Positions 9,748-21,882 of a stretch of 64,000 bases of DNA are shown piece by piece. Position numbers and translations under genes: made by a program. Each line of letters begins with the position of its first letter. Positions within the stretch are counted from its first letter, which is position 1. The DNA lies in the NCBI RefSeq assembly GCF_035222485.1, contig NC_085925.1, positions 4,030,001-4,094,000 on the forward strand. Reading direction: 5' to 3'. This DNA is from Podospora pseudoanserina. Taxonomy: Eukaryota; Ascomycota; Sordariomycetes; Sordariales; Podosporaceae. The notes beneath the pieces were generated by a model. The model made no database searches. It had not been told where the DNA came from and saw only the letters and a program-made list of their open reading frames with translations.

Positions 9748-11452
9748 TTAATGATGGGCGCTGAAGAGTGCATTCATCGCCAGGCAAACAACCATGACGC
9801 AGGCACCGTAAATCGAAAGACCCAGAGCCATCTTGCGAATCAGCCCCGTCTCCAAGTGCTCCAAATCCCACCTCCACTTCTTGCATCTCCTCCTGCCACC
9901 GCGTCCGCTGATCACGCTCCCCAAGCTGGCAACACTGTCCAATAAACCAGATCCAGTGACCGCAGCACTCTCTTCGTCGTCGTCGTTGTCATCGGCAGAA
10001 TACTCGGCATCGTCGTCCTCCTTGGTCAAACGCTGGTGAAAGATACTATCCGGATCGCTAATCTTGTAGTAAAATAACCCCGGCAGGATGAACGAGATGG
10101 CCGTCGAGCCTGTGCTACCGACATAGGCCAACACAGTGTCCAGCGTCTCGACGCTGAGCGCGGTGAAATAGCTAAGCACCAGAATGACGCTGGTAATGAG
10201 GGCAAAGCGAAGCTCCGACATGGCAACCACAGGTGCCCCGTGGCTATCCAGGGCGCCACCGCCGGCAGCTCCTCCTGAGGGAAGAAGGGGCTGGCTTCCG
10301 GTTCCGCCGCCCGATGGACGCGAACTTCCGGGACGCCAGCGCAGTACCGCGTCGATCGATGCACGGCACGGGTGGATTTGGAGAGGAATGCTGAAGGTGA
10401 CGAGAATGACAATAGCGGCCTTGGCGATGGTGGAAGCAATCGAGGGCGGGTACATGCTGACGATGTTGCCCTTGACCTCGTTGCCAAAGGTAAGGTAGCC
10501 GGTAATGGCGACCAGGACGTAGATGGAGGCAGCAGATCCGATGCTGGATCCAATGACGCCAACGATACTGGCGGGTGAATTGTCCTTGATCTCGTTCACG
10601 ATAGAAAACATCTAGACAGCGTTAGACATGGAGTCGGGTAGCCGCATTCTAGTGGGAAGACATACATTCTGATGGCAAGTGTAGGCAAAGATCATGACTG
10701 GTAGGCTCCTCAGCGCAGCTGTTGGGCCCTCCCAGGTGACCCAACGAATGTCCCGATTGTTTGGTACCTCATCAGCGCCAAAGTGGTACACGACCAGAAT
10801 GACCAAGTACCCAATCGAAAGCAAGGCAACAATGCTGGTGTACTTGAGCGAGTCTAGCTTTTTGGGGAAGCTGAGCGGTATGATAAAAACCAAGAAAAAG
10901 ACAGTTATCCAGAACTTCCGGTCCGCGAGGAAGGGCAGCCCACTGTCGACACTCCCAAAGGCCTCGGCAACGCCGGGCATCAGGTCTCCGATGATGATCA
11001 TGTACGAAACACCAACTCCAAAGCACTTGATGGCGATGGCGGCATCAAACACCACGGCGGCGTTGGGATACGTGATCTGCGAGAGTGCAAAGAAGGACGA
11101 AGTTCCCCGATCGAGGTAACGTGCGCATCGTGACTGGAGGTACAAGCCAAACGCCGATGTCAAGCCGCACCACACAATTAACAGCGCTCCCCATAGTACA
11201 CCAAAATGCGACATGGCGCCGGGCATGGCGAGTGTTCCGGCGCCCACAATGGTGTTCAGCAGGTTGATATTGCTGCTCATCATCGAGGCGTTGCCTCCAC
11301 CCAACTTGGGGCTCCGTGTACGGCGATGTCTAGGACCGGAGAGTCAGCAATTACCAATCCACAACCTGAGGAAGCTTGCGATATACTTACTGCGTCATGG
11401 CAGCGGTTGAACCTCCAGGAACAAAACTATCCACTGTAGAATACCCAGTCAT
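9748..11452 (-). CDS. Vacuolar amino-acid transporter, AVT5/6/7-like (AAAP family)
   Basis: Membrane carrier predicted to move neutral or acidic amino acids across the vacuolar membrane. Exons 11391-11452, 10666-11329 and 9748-10611 give 529 aa. The first exon supplies MTGYSTVDSFVPGG... and joins as MTQ/HRRTRSPKLGGGNASM. The first helix carries the family motif NLLNTIVGAGTLAMP, and about ten or eleven hydrophobic helices follow, including IYVLVAITGYLTFGN and the C-terminal LGLSIYGACVMVVCLAMNALF. A Gly/Ser/Pro-rich loop after PCRASIDAVLRWRPG and an acidic loop (DDDAEYSADDNDDDEES) are likely cytosolic and regulatory. It is divergent from RO-10 across about 770 bp. Avt6/7 versus Avt5 cannot be decided from the motifs. 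Confidence 0.93.
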
Positions 11453-12220
11453 CGCAGGACAACTTGTATCCGAGTTGTCCAGACTTCTCAACAATAATCA
11501 ACGATCGTATAGATGTAGCAGTGCTGTCGGGCGGGGGGGAGAGGGGTTGTGATGGCGGAATGGCAACGGATCTACGCTCGATTTTGCGGCCGTCGTTTTT
11601 CAATGGTTATCAGGGTCTTCGAAACCAGGCAGCCATCGCGGGAATCCCTTTGTTGGCAGTTGACCGCTGGAGTAGGCGTCGTCACGGAGCGTCTCCCGAG
11701 GAGTGACCTGAGCGTTGGGTGTGTCGACAAGAGATGGAGTAGTAATGATACTCGATTGCCTGACGCAGGCGGTCGCTGTTGTATGGTATCGCGGGAGGTT
11801 TTTCCTCGTCGTCGTTGTCGTCGTATGCGCTGAGGTGAGGTGAGCAAAAGAGGAAGAAGGGGGCCAACAAAAGCCGGGGGCCTGGACAGGAACGGGGTGG
11901 TTGTCTCAGAAAGTCGGCCAATTACAATCGACACAAAAAATAAAATTGGGGCTCCACGTCACGCGAGCCGTCAACCCGCTCGCTAACCATCAGCCTTACA
12001 ATAGCGATAACGGGGACTAACCACTCATCACAAGCCACGCCCGTTGCATTGGTAAATACCACCAAGTAAATACAACCGGTAACCACGCCGTCGGTTGCCC
12101 CGTCTCTCTCTCCCTTCGCTGGTCAAGAGCCTCCAATTGGTCAACATCACGCACTGCACCAGGTGGACAACTGTCAATTCTACAGAAACATCACACCTCG
12201 GTTCGGCAACCCGCGACGTC
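11453..12220. promoter_or_regulatory. Shared upstream region, AVT transporter / RO-10
   Basis: 768 bp between divergent genes. No gene recognised, although ORFs cross it on both strands. It includes CGTCGTCG-type short runs near 11803-11825. Confidence 0.45.
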
Positions 12221-12915
12221 ATGGACGACACGCTGGACAAGACAACGCTGTCGACGATTGAGCTGCTCGAAGCTCGTCTGTTGCGCATTGAGCACATTCT
12301 CTACGGCCCCACGACAGCTTCAGCCCAACCACCATCCGAGTCAGCTTCCACGTCTCTGGCTGAGCTCGAACAGCGGTTTTCTCTCCTGCTTCGACACATG
12401 CGTGTTTACGCCGAGATCCTCAAGATCTGTATGTTCCTGTCCCCACCCTCCTGAACCCTCTTCTCTTCACAAGGCTTACACGTCGTCTAGACAAATACCA
12501 GCCCTCTTTCTTCCAACCACCACCGTCCAATCCCAATGCTCCTTCAGAAAACACACCACCGATCGATCTATCCCCGGAAGCGGTTCGAGCGACTGTGCTA
12601 TCGTATGCGTCTCAGTTCCCGTCAACAGCGTCAGCCCTGACTGCAGTGACATCCGACACGCCCATCCCCGACGCGAAACTGAGTGCCGAGCTGGCCTCCT
12701 TACTGCCCAAGATGAAGGGTATTCAAGCAACACAGATGGCGCAGGAGGCTGAGATCGCTGAGCTGCGGGCAAGGAGCGAACGAGTAGTCAAGGCATGGTA
12801 TGAAGGGGGCGTTTTGAGGTATGGCCGCTTCGTGGCTGATCACGAGGGGAGATTGGAAAAGGTGGAAAGAGGTCTGCGGAGGATCGAGAAGGAACGGGAG
12901 GAACCGCCGCTTTGA
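12221..12915 (+). CDS. ro-10: Dynactin p22/p24-type subunit, RO-10 (nuclear distribution)
   Basis: Shoulder subunit of dynactin, the dynein cofactor that moves nuclei along hyphae; Neurospora ropy-10 mutants are the known reference. Exons 12221-12428 and 12491-12915 (62-nt intron) give 210 aa. The N-terminus MDDTLDKTTLSTIELLEARL begins a heptad-rich helix (LLEARLLRIEHILYG). A Ser/Pro-rich middle follows, and a long C-terminal coiled coil (AQEAEIAELRARSERVVKAWY ... EGRLEKVERGLRRIEKE) ends the protein. Size and architecture fit the roughly 24-kDa family, which is poorly conserved in sequence, so the name rests on the N-terminal helix, the coiled-coil pattern and the length. Confidence 0.8.
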
Positions 12916-15900
12916 ACTTGACGACATTATCATCAGGACTGGAACGAAACGGCGATCGATTTCGGCATGACTTTGAAGGGATGGGGAAACACCATGGCGA
13001 TGGGCGCTTGACCCGTTTGGCTTTGTCCATGGTTTTCTGGCTAAGTGCTAGGGTATATTTGGCACAATGGACATAAGAATCGCAGGGGGCTAGTAACACC
13101 GCGGCCACAAGGCTGGGGTATATGGACATGGCAGCGGACCTGGATTGGATGAAGAGAGGCGCCGATGATATCTCCCAGCAGCTGTAGTCGGAGCAAGAAG
13201 CCTACTTTGGGGGAAGAAAGATGTTGTGACGGGGCCCTGCTGTGTCACCCGACAAGTCTCAGTTCCCCAGCCGGCATTCGCACTCTCCGTGTTTCAAAGC
13301 CGCCATTTCAAGCCGCGATCACGCATTTGCCGCGTTACACCTACACCGAAGATCAAGCAAGAGAGTGGCATAGCCAGCGCCTAAGAGGTAGACGCTTTTG
13401 TATTTACTTTTTATACCGTCACGAATTGGACGCCGGTCCGAGAGAGTTCTCCAGGCAGTTTTGCCGGGGTTGTCTTGTGGGGCACGCGCCGACGTTCTGG
13501 AAGGGCCATGGATATGGAAAAGGCGGCCGGGCAGTATGACCGACTCGCTGACTTGGCCAGCGTGGGGAAGGTCGTGATATCGAAAGCCGGTTGGTTACAA
13601 TATCGACGCCGGTTGGCAACCTGGGCCGCAGGCCGGCAACCCTTCCGGGCCCGACCATGCAAACTCCATCTGATGTTCAGCCTGGGCACCAAAAACTTCA
13701 ATAAGGGAGGAGCTGGACGCGGTGTTGGGACCCTCCTGGACTCGTTTGTGCTTGCTGTGCGATTATGCCAATTGCAGCAAGCGGATGGCGGTGTAGGTCG
13801 AGACTTGCCATGCGGGCCACTAGTAATTAATCAACGGAAAGAATTGCCTGATCATGACTATCTAGGATTTGATGCTACACTCTGTGCCTGTTGAAAAGCC
13901 GGAATCTCTCAGGATTTGCTGATAAATGACCGCCGTTACGACATGACCTTGTATATGAAGAGCAAGGCCCACTCGATCAAATCGGCGCTAACGCAGGAAC
14001 CGCGGAACGACTCCATTCCAGGGAAGTTCGTGACGTCGATTGATTCGCAACTTGGAGGTAAAGGTCCACGTGGATGGTGGACAAAGATAATGGTGAGAAA
14101 ACCGCTCAACGCCGTGCTGTTGTAACACACACAGTGCCCCCTCTCCGTCGGAGACATTTGTTTTTCACCAGAGCCAACCGCTTCGCCACTTCTCGAAGGT
14201 CGTCAACCGTCAACAGTGTCACAACACCACCCGACCTGGTGGACTATGGGCGCAGTTATCAGTCAACCACGAAGGTTTGCCTCTGCATTCTTGAAACCGC
14301 CATGTCTTTTTCCCCCTCTGCGTCTCTTGCTAATGGTCTCTCTGAAAAGCCGATCGTCACCGTCGTGGTGCTCAGGCCGTGCGTTGGTCAGCCAAAAACA
14401 AGGGGTTCAGTCAGGGGGGCCGCGCGACACAGCCTGATTTAGAAAGCGACCACCACCAGCCTATCAGCTCGCGTCACCCTTCCCATTGTTCTGCAACTAA
14501 ACCTCCCCCCTCGGCTCCTTGAGGCGGCCAGAGCGTCTCCTTTAAGATCTATACGGCGTAATGAATTGAATTGTTTTCTAGCGTGCCGGGTCGTGTCCAT
14601 TGTCTAGTCTTCGACGGGGACGTTGAGGCTAAAATAATTCCAGAAGACGTTTGTTTCCAGCTTTGATGAATCTGAATCAGCGACCACCCGAAGAGGGCAT
14701 ACGCCCACACGATGCAGCTGGTCAATAGGGCGCCGCATTATGGCATCCATAGCTCGGGGCAGAGGTCCATCCCGCCGGCCTTTGGCCTTGCGCGGTCGAC
14801 TGTTAGCGGGGTGAGCTGGGCTGTTGAGGGACGGGAATTGAGTTGTCGACCGTTCAAGTTCAGCTGTTAGACTGCCTTTCAGTCTATAGGTCGACAGCCC
14901 AGAGAGAACAGTTCCCCGCAGATGTCGCCAGTGATCACGAAAGGATGGAAGCCCACAAGGCCTGGATAAAATGCTTGGCTCGGCAGGGCACAGCATGGAC
15001 CACCCATTTTCGCTGCATCCAGGCCCCATCCCGACCAAGCCGGCCAATCCCCGTCAGGCCTGCACCACACTGCATCCACATCCACTTGCTGGGCTCAGCC
15101 AGTGAGAGCAGGCCTCCGAAAAGGGCAGTCTGCAGTGCCCCTTCCCGCCATTGCCCTCCAACGCAACCATCATTTACCTACCGTACCCTTCTTCCCCCCT
15201 CGTCCCTCTTTTTTCCCGCCCCCTTCTCACCATTTTGACTGACCCCTTCGCTTCTTCACCACCACCCGACGGCCGACCATCGTCACCACCTCACCCTCTG
15301 CCCGACCGACTTCCCTCAACAGTCCCTTACGACACACGATCGGAGCACGCCGGCCGGAACTGCGATTGCGACACGACAGGCTACCTACCTGAAGATAGGA
15401 CAGGACAGGACCACTGGACTGAAGGGGGAAAAAGCGGAGGATTCTGAGACACCGAAGGGTTTTTTCGTTGTTTTTTATTATTCTTTTTTCTTCTCGGCTC
15501 TCGACATTCTGTCATGACAATTAGCGGTCCTGCAATTGCGACCACTATTACCTACCTACTAAGGTGCTACGACCCGACCTCCACTATTCCCGGTCCCCGA
15601 GCTTTGCTTTAAGTTTCAGCGCGCCGAGACGACGGGCCCCCCGAGCTCGATAGCTACATTACCTGCTACCACCTGAGGAACTAGACGCTTGCATTTACCA
15701 AAGTCAAAGGCTTCCCTTGCAGCAATCCCCCTCCCCCTCCCCCGAACTCCCCGACGCCGGGGCTCCCCCTTTTCACGCGACGACGCTTGCGACTTGCGGC
15801 TTGTGAATTCCATTCCAACCTAGGCACTGCCCTATCAGGACAGCTGTCTCATGCCCCATCGCGAGTCTTGCGTCAATTGAATCGCCACCGAAGCGCGGTT

Positions 15901-15957
15901 CGCCCTCCTATCACCCTCGACGTCTTTTAATCGCCAGCCCAAGGCCCGCTCGTCCTT
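12916..15957. other. 3-kb gene-poor stretch before SHO1
   Basis: ORFs here are short, overlap on both strands and show no domain. 15160-15330 is strongly pyrimidine-rich (runs of C/T), and two CCTACCTACCT-type motifs occur near 15383 and 15549. The last several hundred bases probably form the long promoter and leader of SHO1. Confidence 0.5.
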
Positions 15958-16968
15958 ATGCCCAACTACGGCTCACTACACTCGCCATCGCTCAGGAAAA
16001 TGGAACAGTCCAGAATTCAGTACGGGCGGAAGCGCCTAAGCCTTGGGAATATCATCGGTGACCCATTTGCCTTGGCCACCATCTCCATTGCTTTTGTAGG
16101 TACCCGACGCGCTTCCAAGAAACATATCAATTGCTGACTGTGTTCGACATAGCTTGCCTGGATCATTTCCTTCTTCGGTTCCTTATTTGCCCACATCAAT
16201 CAGCCACCAAATACCTCCGGAGTCAACAACTCCTTTCCCCTGTATACGTGGTGGGCTGTTGTGTTCTACTTCTTCCTCGTCGTCGGCGTTTTCATCGTTG
16301 TCGCTTCGGACAGCGTTCAGACCTACCATGTCGCCATTGTCGGATACCTCGGTTGCGGGCTTGTGCTGTCCACATCAGCAGTCCATGGCTTGATCTACTC
16401 CAACATTGGCTCTCGTGAGGCGGCTGCCGCCGGCATGATCCTGCTGGCCATGGTCACCATTGTCTGGATCTTCTACTTCGGTTCGGCCCCGTCGGCAGTG
16501 CCACGCGCTTACATTGACTCCTTTGCGCTCGCCAAGGAGTCATCCACCAACCGACAGACGATGAACACCGGTTACGGCATTGGCCGCCCCGAGACATCAA
16601 CCTCGGTCCAGCCCCCACAGATGTACACAGCTCAGCTTAACGGTCTCGAGAACCCATCGCCTGTAGGAGGCATGCAGTCGTCTGGCATGCGCAACTCTGC
16701 TGTCCCCCCGCCTTTCCAGTCAACACTTGGTCAAAAGTCCAACGGCTTGCCAGGAAGCTCCGATGGGGACATTGCTCCTCCCACCGAATACCCGTACCGC
16801 GCCAAGGCCATCTACAGCTACGAGGCCAATCCCGAGGACGCCAACGAGATTTCATTCCAGAAGCACGAAATTCTCGAAGTCAGCGATGTCAGCGGCAGGT
16901 GGTGGCAAGCGAGGAAAGAAAATGGCGACACGGGTATTGCGCCAAGTAACTACCTCATTCTGTTATAG
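15958..16968 (+). CDS. sho1: SHO1 osmosensor (four-helix membrane protein with SH3 domain)
   Basis: Plasma-membrane adaptor of the HOG MAPK pathway; its SH3 domain binds the MAPKK. Exon 1 ends at 16095, the intron is 16096-16152 and exon 2 is 16153-16968. Two in-frame ATGs compete: 15958 (317 aa) and 16000 (303 aa, [11 protein letters not shown]...). The second resembles other fungal SHO1 N-termini and is probably the true start. [16 protein letters not shown] leads into four hydrophobic helices, and a Pro/Ser/Thr-rich linker follows. The last 60 residues form an SH3 domain: [20 protein letters not shown], then [20 protein letters not shown]. All conserved SH3 aromatic residues are visible. 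Confidence 0.96.
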
Positions 16969-18819
16969 ACGACTGTGGATGGAATGAGAGGCTCAGGAGA
17001 GCTTGCAATTCATTACAGCACACTACACTACAGCACACAGCCCAGCACAGCATGATTGGGAAAACAGTCGGCAATTACCGTGGGCGCCCGCACGTACAAC
17101 ATTGTGGATGATTATTTTTTTTCTGTTCTTTTCTTTTCTTTTTTTTTTTTTTGGCTTGGTCGTCGGCAAATAACACGACCCACTGGCCTTTTTATATACC
17201 CAGCAAGAGTTTCGGTGAGGGCGGCGGCGGTGGTTCGACGGTGGTCCGGAGTTTGGCGCAGAAAGGGTGACGCTCGACTGGGAACCGGACAACAAAACCA
17301 ATGATTCTCTGGGACGGACAGTTGAAACGGGCGCTCAAAATTGGCGCGCCCGCTGATGCTCGAAGATGCTGAGCTCATGGATAGATCACTCTGGCTGCCA
17401 GATTGGAGACAGAAAGCATGTCCTTTGACTACGGATGATGCATTGTCTCTTGGTGTTGATTTCAGCGCCTTGGATCTGTTTGGATTAAGGGGAAAATCAA
17501 GGCGGGCGGAGCAAAGAGGATAGAGAGAGAAAAGAGACAGCATAGGAAGTGGCTCTTTGGGTGGGGAAACACTTTGTCTCCCTCTCTCTTGGACCGGGTT
17601 CTGCGTGCCTGACTGCGTGTGTGTGTCTGTGTGCCAAGTGTGGGATTAGGCATTGCCAGCTCTCTTGTCTTTTTTTTTTCTAATGATATTTCTGGGCTGG
17701 GCGCGACTTGGTATTTGTTCTTGTTAAAACACTTGGTTTTCTTTTTTTTTTTTTTTTTTTCTCCTCTTTTCTTCGTACCAAAACAGTACCCCCTTGGACG
17801 CTAAGCTTTATCTACCACTCTTGAGTCGGACAACCGAACGGCAAAACAAAAGGATGAAGCCTTTTTTAACATCACCTCACTTGCTTCAAAAGCTGGGAGT
17901 GTGTCGCTTTTTGTCCTTAATGATGTGGTTGGGTTTTGTGTTTCTCGGATAATTCTATGTCGCGATGCTTGACTGGTTTCGTTCTGTTTCTGTTCCGACG
18001 AGTATTCCATGTACGATATTTTGGCTTGGGTTTGACTGGGTCTCTTGTGGCATTTGGAACGCCGGGTATTTCAAAGCTTGGTTGTTCTGGAATGGGACGA
18101 GGAAGAGCTGGCAAAAAGGAACAGGGGTGGAAGATAGGTGGTTAAAAGTCCAGAAGTATATAGGCACGTTTCAAAACATGTCTGCTTGAGCTTGTTTAAG
18201 TGATTCTCGACACCAACTGCTCCGCTGTTAAGCATCATCTTCTTTCTAATCTAAACCGCAACTGAAGACGGAGCTTCATCATCTCCTTTGGCAATTGATC
18301 CACCATCCATGGACTTGCAGCCTCTCTAGCTCTGCTCAATAATGCCATGCTTCTCTTGTCTCTGGCCAGACATCGTCCCCCTCGTTAAATAATTGCTGAT
18401 AATATTGACTGCTCAGCCAAACCAGTCACGGCAGCTAGCCGCCTGGTGTTTCCGCACCGAACTTAAGTCCAGAGAGTTGTCTCGTGTACGAACCCCTCCG
18501 TATGAAAACCTCCGAGGCACCACGTTTGTGGCTACCATTGTTCGAGGCGTCTTTCCTACCCGCGCTCCATTATGCTGCTCGTGACCAGGCTCTGAAATAT
18601 CCTTACAACATTACCCCAAGTCGATGGCGTGCCCAGAAAGACCGCGAACTGGCATAGCTCTGGATGTCGCTGGCCAACTCGGTAGCAGCATAGTCGACAT
18701 ACTTATGGAAGCCTGTCAAACGTCCTCTCCGTCTCTCAAGACAGAAGATTCGAGAGTCGGTCCCGTTGGGCAGTCCTTTGCTGCCTTTATTCCTCCCAAT
18801 CACCAAAAAAAGATGACAA
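16969..18819. other. Intergenic, SHO1 to SPC19 (convergent 3' ends)
   Basis: No gene recognised. It contains T-tracts near 17139-17152 and 17742-17760 (19 T) and a T-rich background typical of 3' UTRs and spacers here. ORFs are short and without domains. Confidence 0.5.
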
Positions 18820-19386
18820 TCAATGTCTCTCAAGCCTCTTCCTCAGTTCCCTCTCCTTCTGCTGCACCTCCATTTCCAACCTCTCCACGCTGTACTTGAG
18901 CGCTTCCTTCCTCTGCGCCACCACCTTGGCCCTCAGCGCCGCTGACCCATCCAACCTGCCCGATCGTGCTGCCTTCAACTTCTTCTCCCGCTCTCTCTCC
19001 TGCTGACGCCTCTGTCTTTCCTGCTGGGCGGAGCTGGCACCCTCGGAAGTGTAGTGCGACAGCCTCCCGGCGTTTAGCTCGGCTCTGGCTTTGAGCGTTT
19101 CTATCCTTCTTGCTTGGCGGTCAATGTTCTTTTCGGCGCGGTCGAGAAGCAGCGAGATGAAGGGTCCGATCTCATCGCGGAGAGAGGCTTCTGCGGCGGC
19201 CAGGGTGGGCTGGGGGATGAGCTCGTAGTGGCGGACGGTCTTGAGGAGGGATGTTAGGCGGGGAAAGTCGGAGATGCCAGCGTCGAGGGTGGAGACGGAG
19301 GATTGAAGGTAGGAGAGGGAGGTTCGGAGTGAGGTAACGCACGAAGCGTAGGAGGGTTGTCGTTGCTGGTAGGATTGGTAGGCCAT
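18820..19386 (-). CDS. spc19: DASH/Dam1 complex subunit Spc19
   Basis: Kinetochore protein of the DASH ring, which couples kinetochores to microtubules in fungi. Single exon, 188 aa. The N-terminal half holds the family blocks SYLQSSVSTLDAGISDFPRL and LLKTVRHYELIPQPTLAAAE, followed by a predicted helix RAEKNIDRQARRIETLKARAELN. The C-terminal 70 residues are a highly charged Arg/Glu/Lys coiled coil (RQRRQQEREREKKLK..., then VERLEMEVQQKERELRKRLE), longer than in budding-yeast Spc19 but usual for filamentous fungi. The start ATG is the only one before the conserved block. Confidence 0.92.
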   Translation of the reverse strand: MAYQSYQQRQPSYASCVTSLRTSLSYLQSSVSTLDAGISDFPRLTSLLKTVRHYELIPQPTLAAAEASLRDEIGPFISLLLDRAEKNIDRQARRIETLKARAELNAGRLSHYTSEGASSAQQERQRRQQEREREKKLKAARSGRLDGSAALRAKVVAQRKEALKYSVERLEMEVQQKERELRKRLERH

Positions 19387-19752
19387 TTTTTGTTTTGTTT
19401 ACTTGGTGATGGTGTTGGGGAGAGTTAGGTGTTGCTAAGCAAAGCGTGGTGGGGGCAACCTTCTTGGCCATGCACAGACCACCACACGCTTGGCTGGTAG
19501 CTTTCCTCCAAGTCCACCTTGAACCGTTCCAGCTGTTTCAACCGTGACAATGGCGCCTTTGTCAGTCGAATTTACTGGCGTTCACAGCTCAGATGACAAC
19601 GCCACAAACAAGCCAGAGGAAGAATGGTTCAGGCAGCCAGCATGATAAATTCTCTGCATGAGCAACGTCCGTTTGGTGGTTGCTGTTCTCTCCCATCATC
19701 ACCACCACCCTAGCAGTCCTCTGCTTTGATCAGCACAACACCACTTTCCAAG
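19387..19752. other. Intergenic, SPC19 / decayed gene
   Basis: 366 bp, probably the SPC19 promoter. No gene recognised. Confidence 0.5.
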
Positions 19753-20291
19753 ATGGCACACAAAGACCCGTCACCAGAGAGAGCCGCGAAGCGGGCGACG
19801 AACAATAAGAAAGCCGTTGCAGAAATAGTCACTGAGATGGGCCGCCGCAAGCGAGCATCTCGAAAGACGCCAGAAACCGTGGAGAAGGCAGAGGAAGCGA
19901 AAAAGCGCCAACGTTGCCGTTGTCGCAAAGACAACCCAAAGAATTGCTTCCAACACTGGATGTCGTTTCCTCTCTTCACTTCTACCCTTCGGATTCCCCA
20001 AAGACTTCCAAGTCGGAGCCGGCCAAGGACAAGGTAGACGCACCAGCCCCGTCGCAATCCTCACGACGGTCGAAGCTCGAGAGCGAAAAGTTAGCTTTGG
20101 CTCAGAAGCTATCCAAAGAGGAGATCACGCCGGCGGAATACGAGAGAGCGATGTGTCTGCTCTAGGACCGGTCCAAGCTGTCTGCGGACAGGGAATGGGC
20201 CATCATCGGTTCCGATGGGCCATCTGACGAGAACGAGAACACCGTCGACGACAGCAACCAGCAGAACGGCGGGCGCTGCGTGTTGATGTGA
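19753..20291 (+). pseudogene. Decayed hypothetical gene (frameshift and internal stop)
   Basis: The ATG at 19753 opens a basic, Lys/Arg-rich frame (MAHKDPSPERAAKRATNNKK ... MGRRKRASRKTPETVEKAEE). Near 19905-19915 coding character moves to another frame (QRQPKELLPTLDVV ... KLALAQKLSKEEITPAEYER), with no splice pair that would explain the switch. That frame meets a TAG at 20163-20165 but stays open afterwards (DRSKLSADREWAIIGSDG ...) for 41 more codons to a TGA at 20289-20291. One indel and one point change (a CAG to TAG change would fit) are enough to explain the break, so the decay looks recent. The product is unknown; a small basic, possibly nuclear protein is all that can be said. A real but unusually spliced gene cannot be excluded. 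Confidence 0.5.
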
Positions 20292-21882
20292 TGGTCCCGT
20301 CTTCACATGGTTCAATTCTCGGACGTTTTTCATGGGTCCGGGGAGCTGAGCTTGAACTGGAGAAGACGAACGAGTCGGCAACCGGCAGCAGCGGTTGGGG
20401 GGGGGGGAAGCTCGGACTTGGATAGCGCTTCTCTATCTACACTAGCTCTCGCTACCCCAGACTTGGCACAAACTTGCGAATGGAGTCAAGCATCCCCAGC
20501 GACCCAATGCGCTGGGAGGAAGTGCGCTAGCAGGGACCGGCCTCAACCCCGCAGCGTTTGTCAGTTGTTGTTCAGGCCCAGACAGGCATCGAGGACGAAC
20601 GAGGTGGATTTTTTTATCAATCAGCTGGGAAGACGCGAGAACGGCATTTGATTTTGGCAAGGTGGGAGGGACAGCTTGGACGGCTTGGACTGCTTGGGAT
20701 TGTCGGAAATCCTCAGTATCATGCCACAGGTTTCTCGACATGTCAGTTCAGAGTTTTTGTCTTTTCTCATACGGAGTAATTCGTCTAAATCAAATACATG
20801 CCTTATCGCTTCCACAGGATGGCTTGGAAAAGTGTAGGTACATCTGATGTGTGAATTCGGAGAAGATTACCCACTCTGCTTTCCTTGGTTGAGCCTAGAC
20901 TCTTATCTCATGCAGCAGTCCAGTCAACTACTAACACTAGAAGACGTGCCTTCTTGGGGTAGAATATTGCTTTTTTCTTTGGTTGTCTTTTCCACGACAT
21001 GCCCAACTGAACGCCTGACTTGGCTGTTGTGTGCTTTCTGGTGCCGAGATATTCAACAGATGAAATCAATCTTTGATTATCTACGGGAGGTACCCTTTCA
21101 GATCTTCTGTCCAAGTATATTTCTGGCCCCGCATTCTCATCACGTCTAGCTTCCAATACCAATGTGGGTGAACAGGCTGAAATGGGGTTCCAAAGTCCCG
21201 ACCACCAATGAAGGTTGGTGTCGAAATAATGATACCCCAAGCACATGGCTTAATGACAGGGGTCTAGATGGATTGGACTTCTTTTGCATACCGCCCCTCA
21301 CGTCTTCTCCGCATTCGTTTGACTTACAGACTGACAGACGACTCCTCTTCCCCAGATTCTGCTGTCCAGCATCCAAGCTGGGGTACGAGGGCAAGGGTCA
21401 TGGTTACAATTTAGTCCAGCCAAGTTGGCTCCGGTCCATTGGCCGCTCGTCTTGTGACCCCGACCGCTCTGCCATAACTGCAGTGGTTGGGGTCGGCACT
21501 TGGGATTCTGATGTTCACGGTAGGGGTATCAACGCCCATCCGGGGTTGCAGACAGAAATATATTAAATGGGACTTTTACCTTCCGAACCTGCCACCCATC
21601 CCGCCAACAACTCTGCTATCATCTGCATCCTTAGCTCTGTTCTTTTTACTTGCTGGCTGCAGTGAGGCATAAGACAGGGGTATCTGTAGAGATACACGGG
21701 GTCTTTCTTGGTTCAATCTCTTGTCTCTGCAAACGTGGCATAGATCAGCTTCCTTCCTTTTAGCCATTGCTACCGACTCTTTTATCTGAAAGCCTCTCTC
21801 CGTCCTCTACTCCTTCAAGTCTTACTTGGCACCTTCTCGACATCTTCCTTTCTGACCTCGATCCAGTCACGACAACAACAAG
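20292..21882. other. Intergenic before the sugar transporter
   Basis: No gene recognised in 1.6 kb; short ORFs only. A G9-11 run lies near 20398-20408. The last few hundred bases are C/T-rich and likely form the transporter promoter and leader. Confidence 0.5.
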
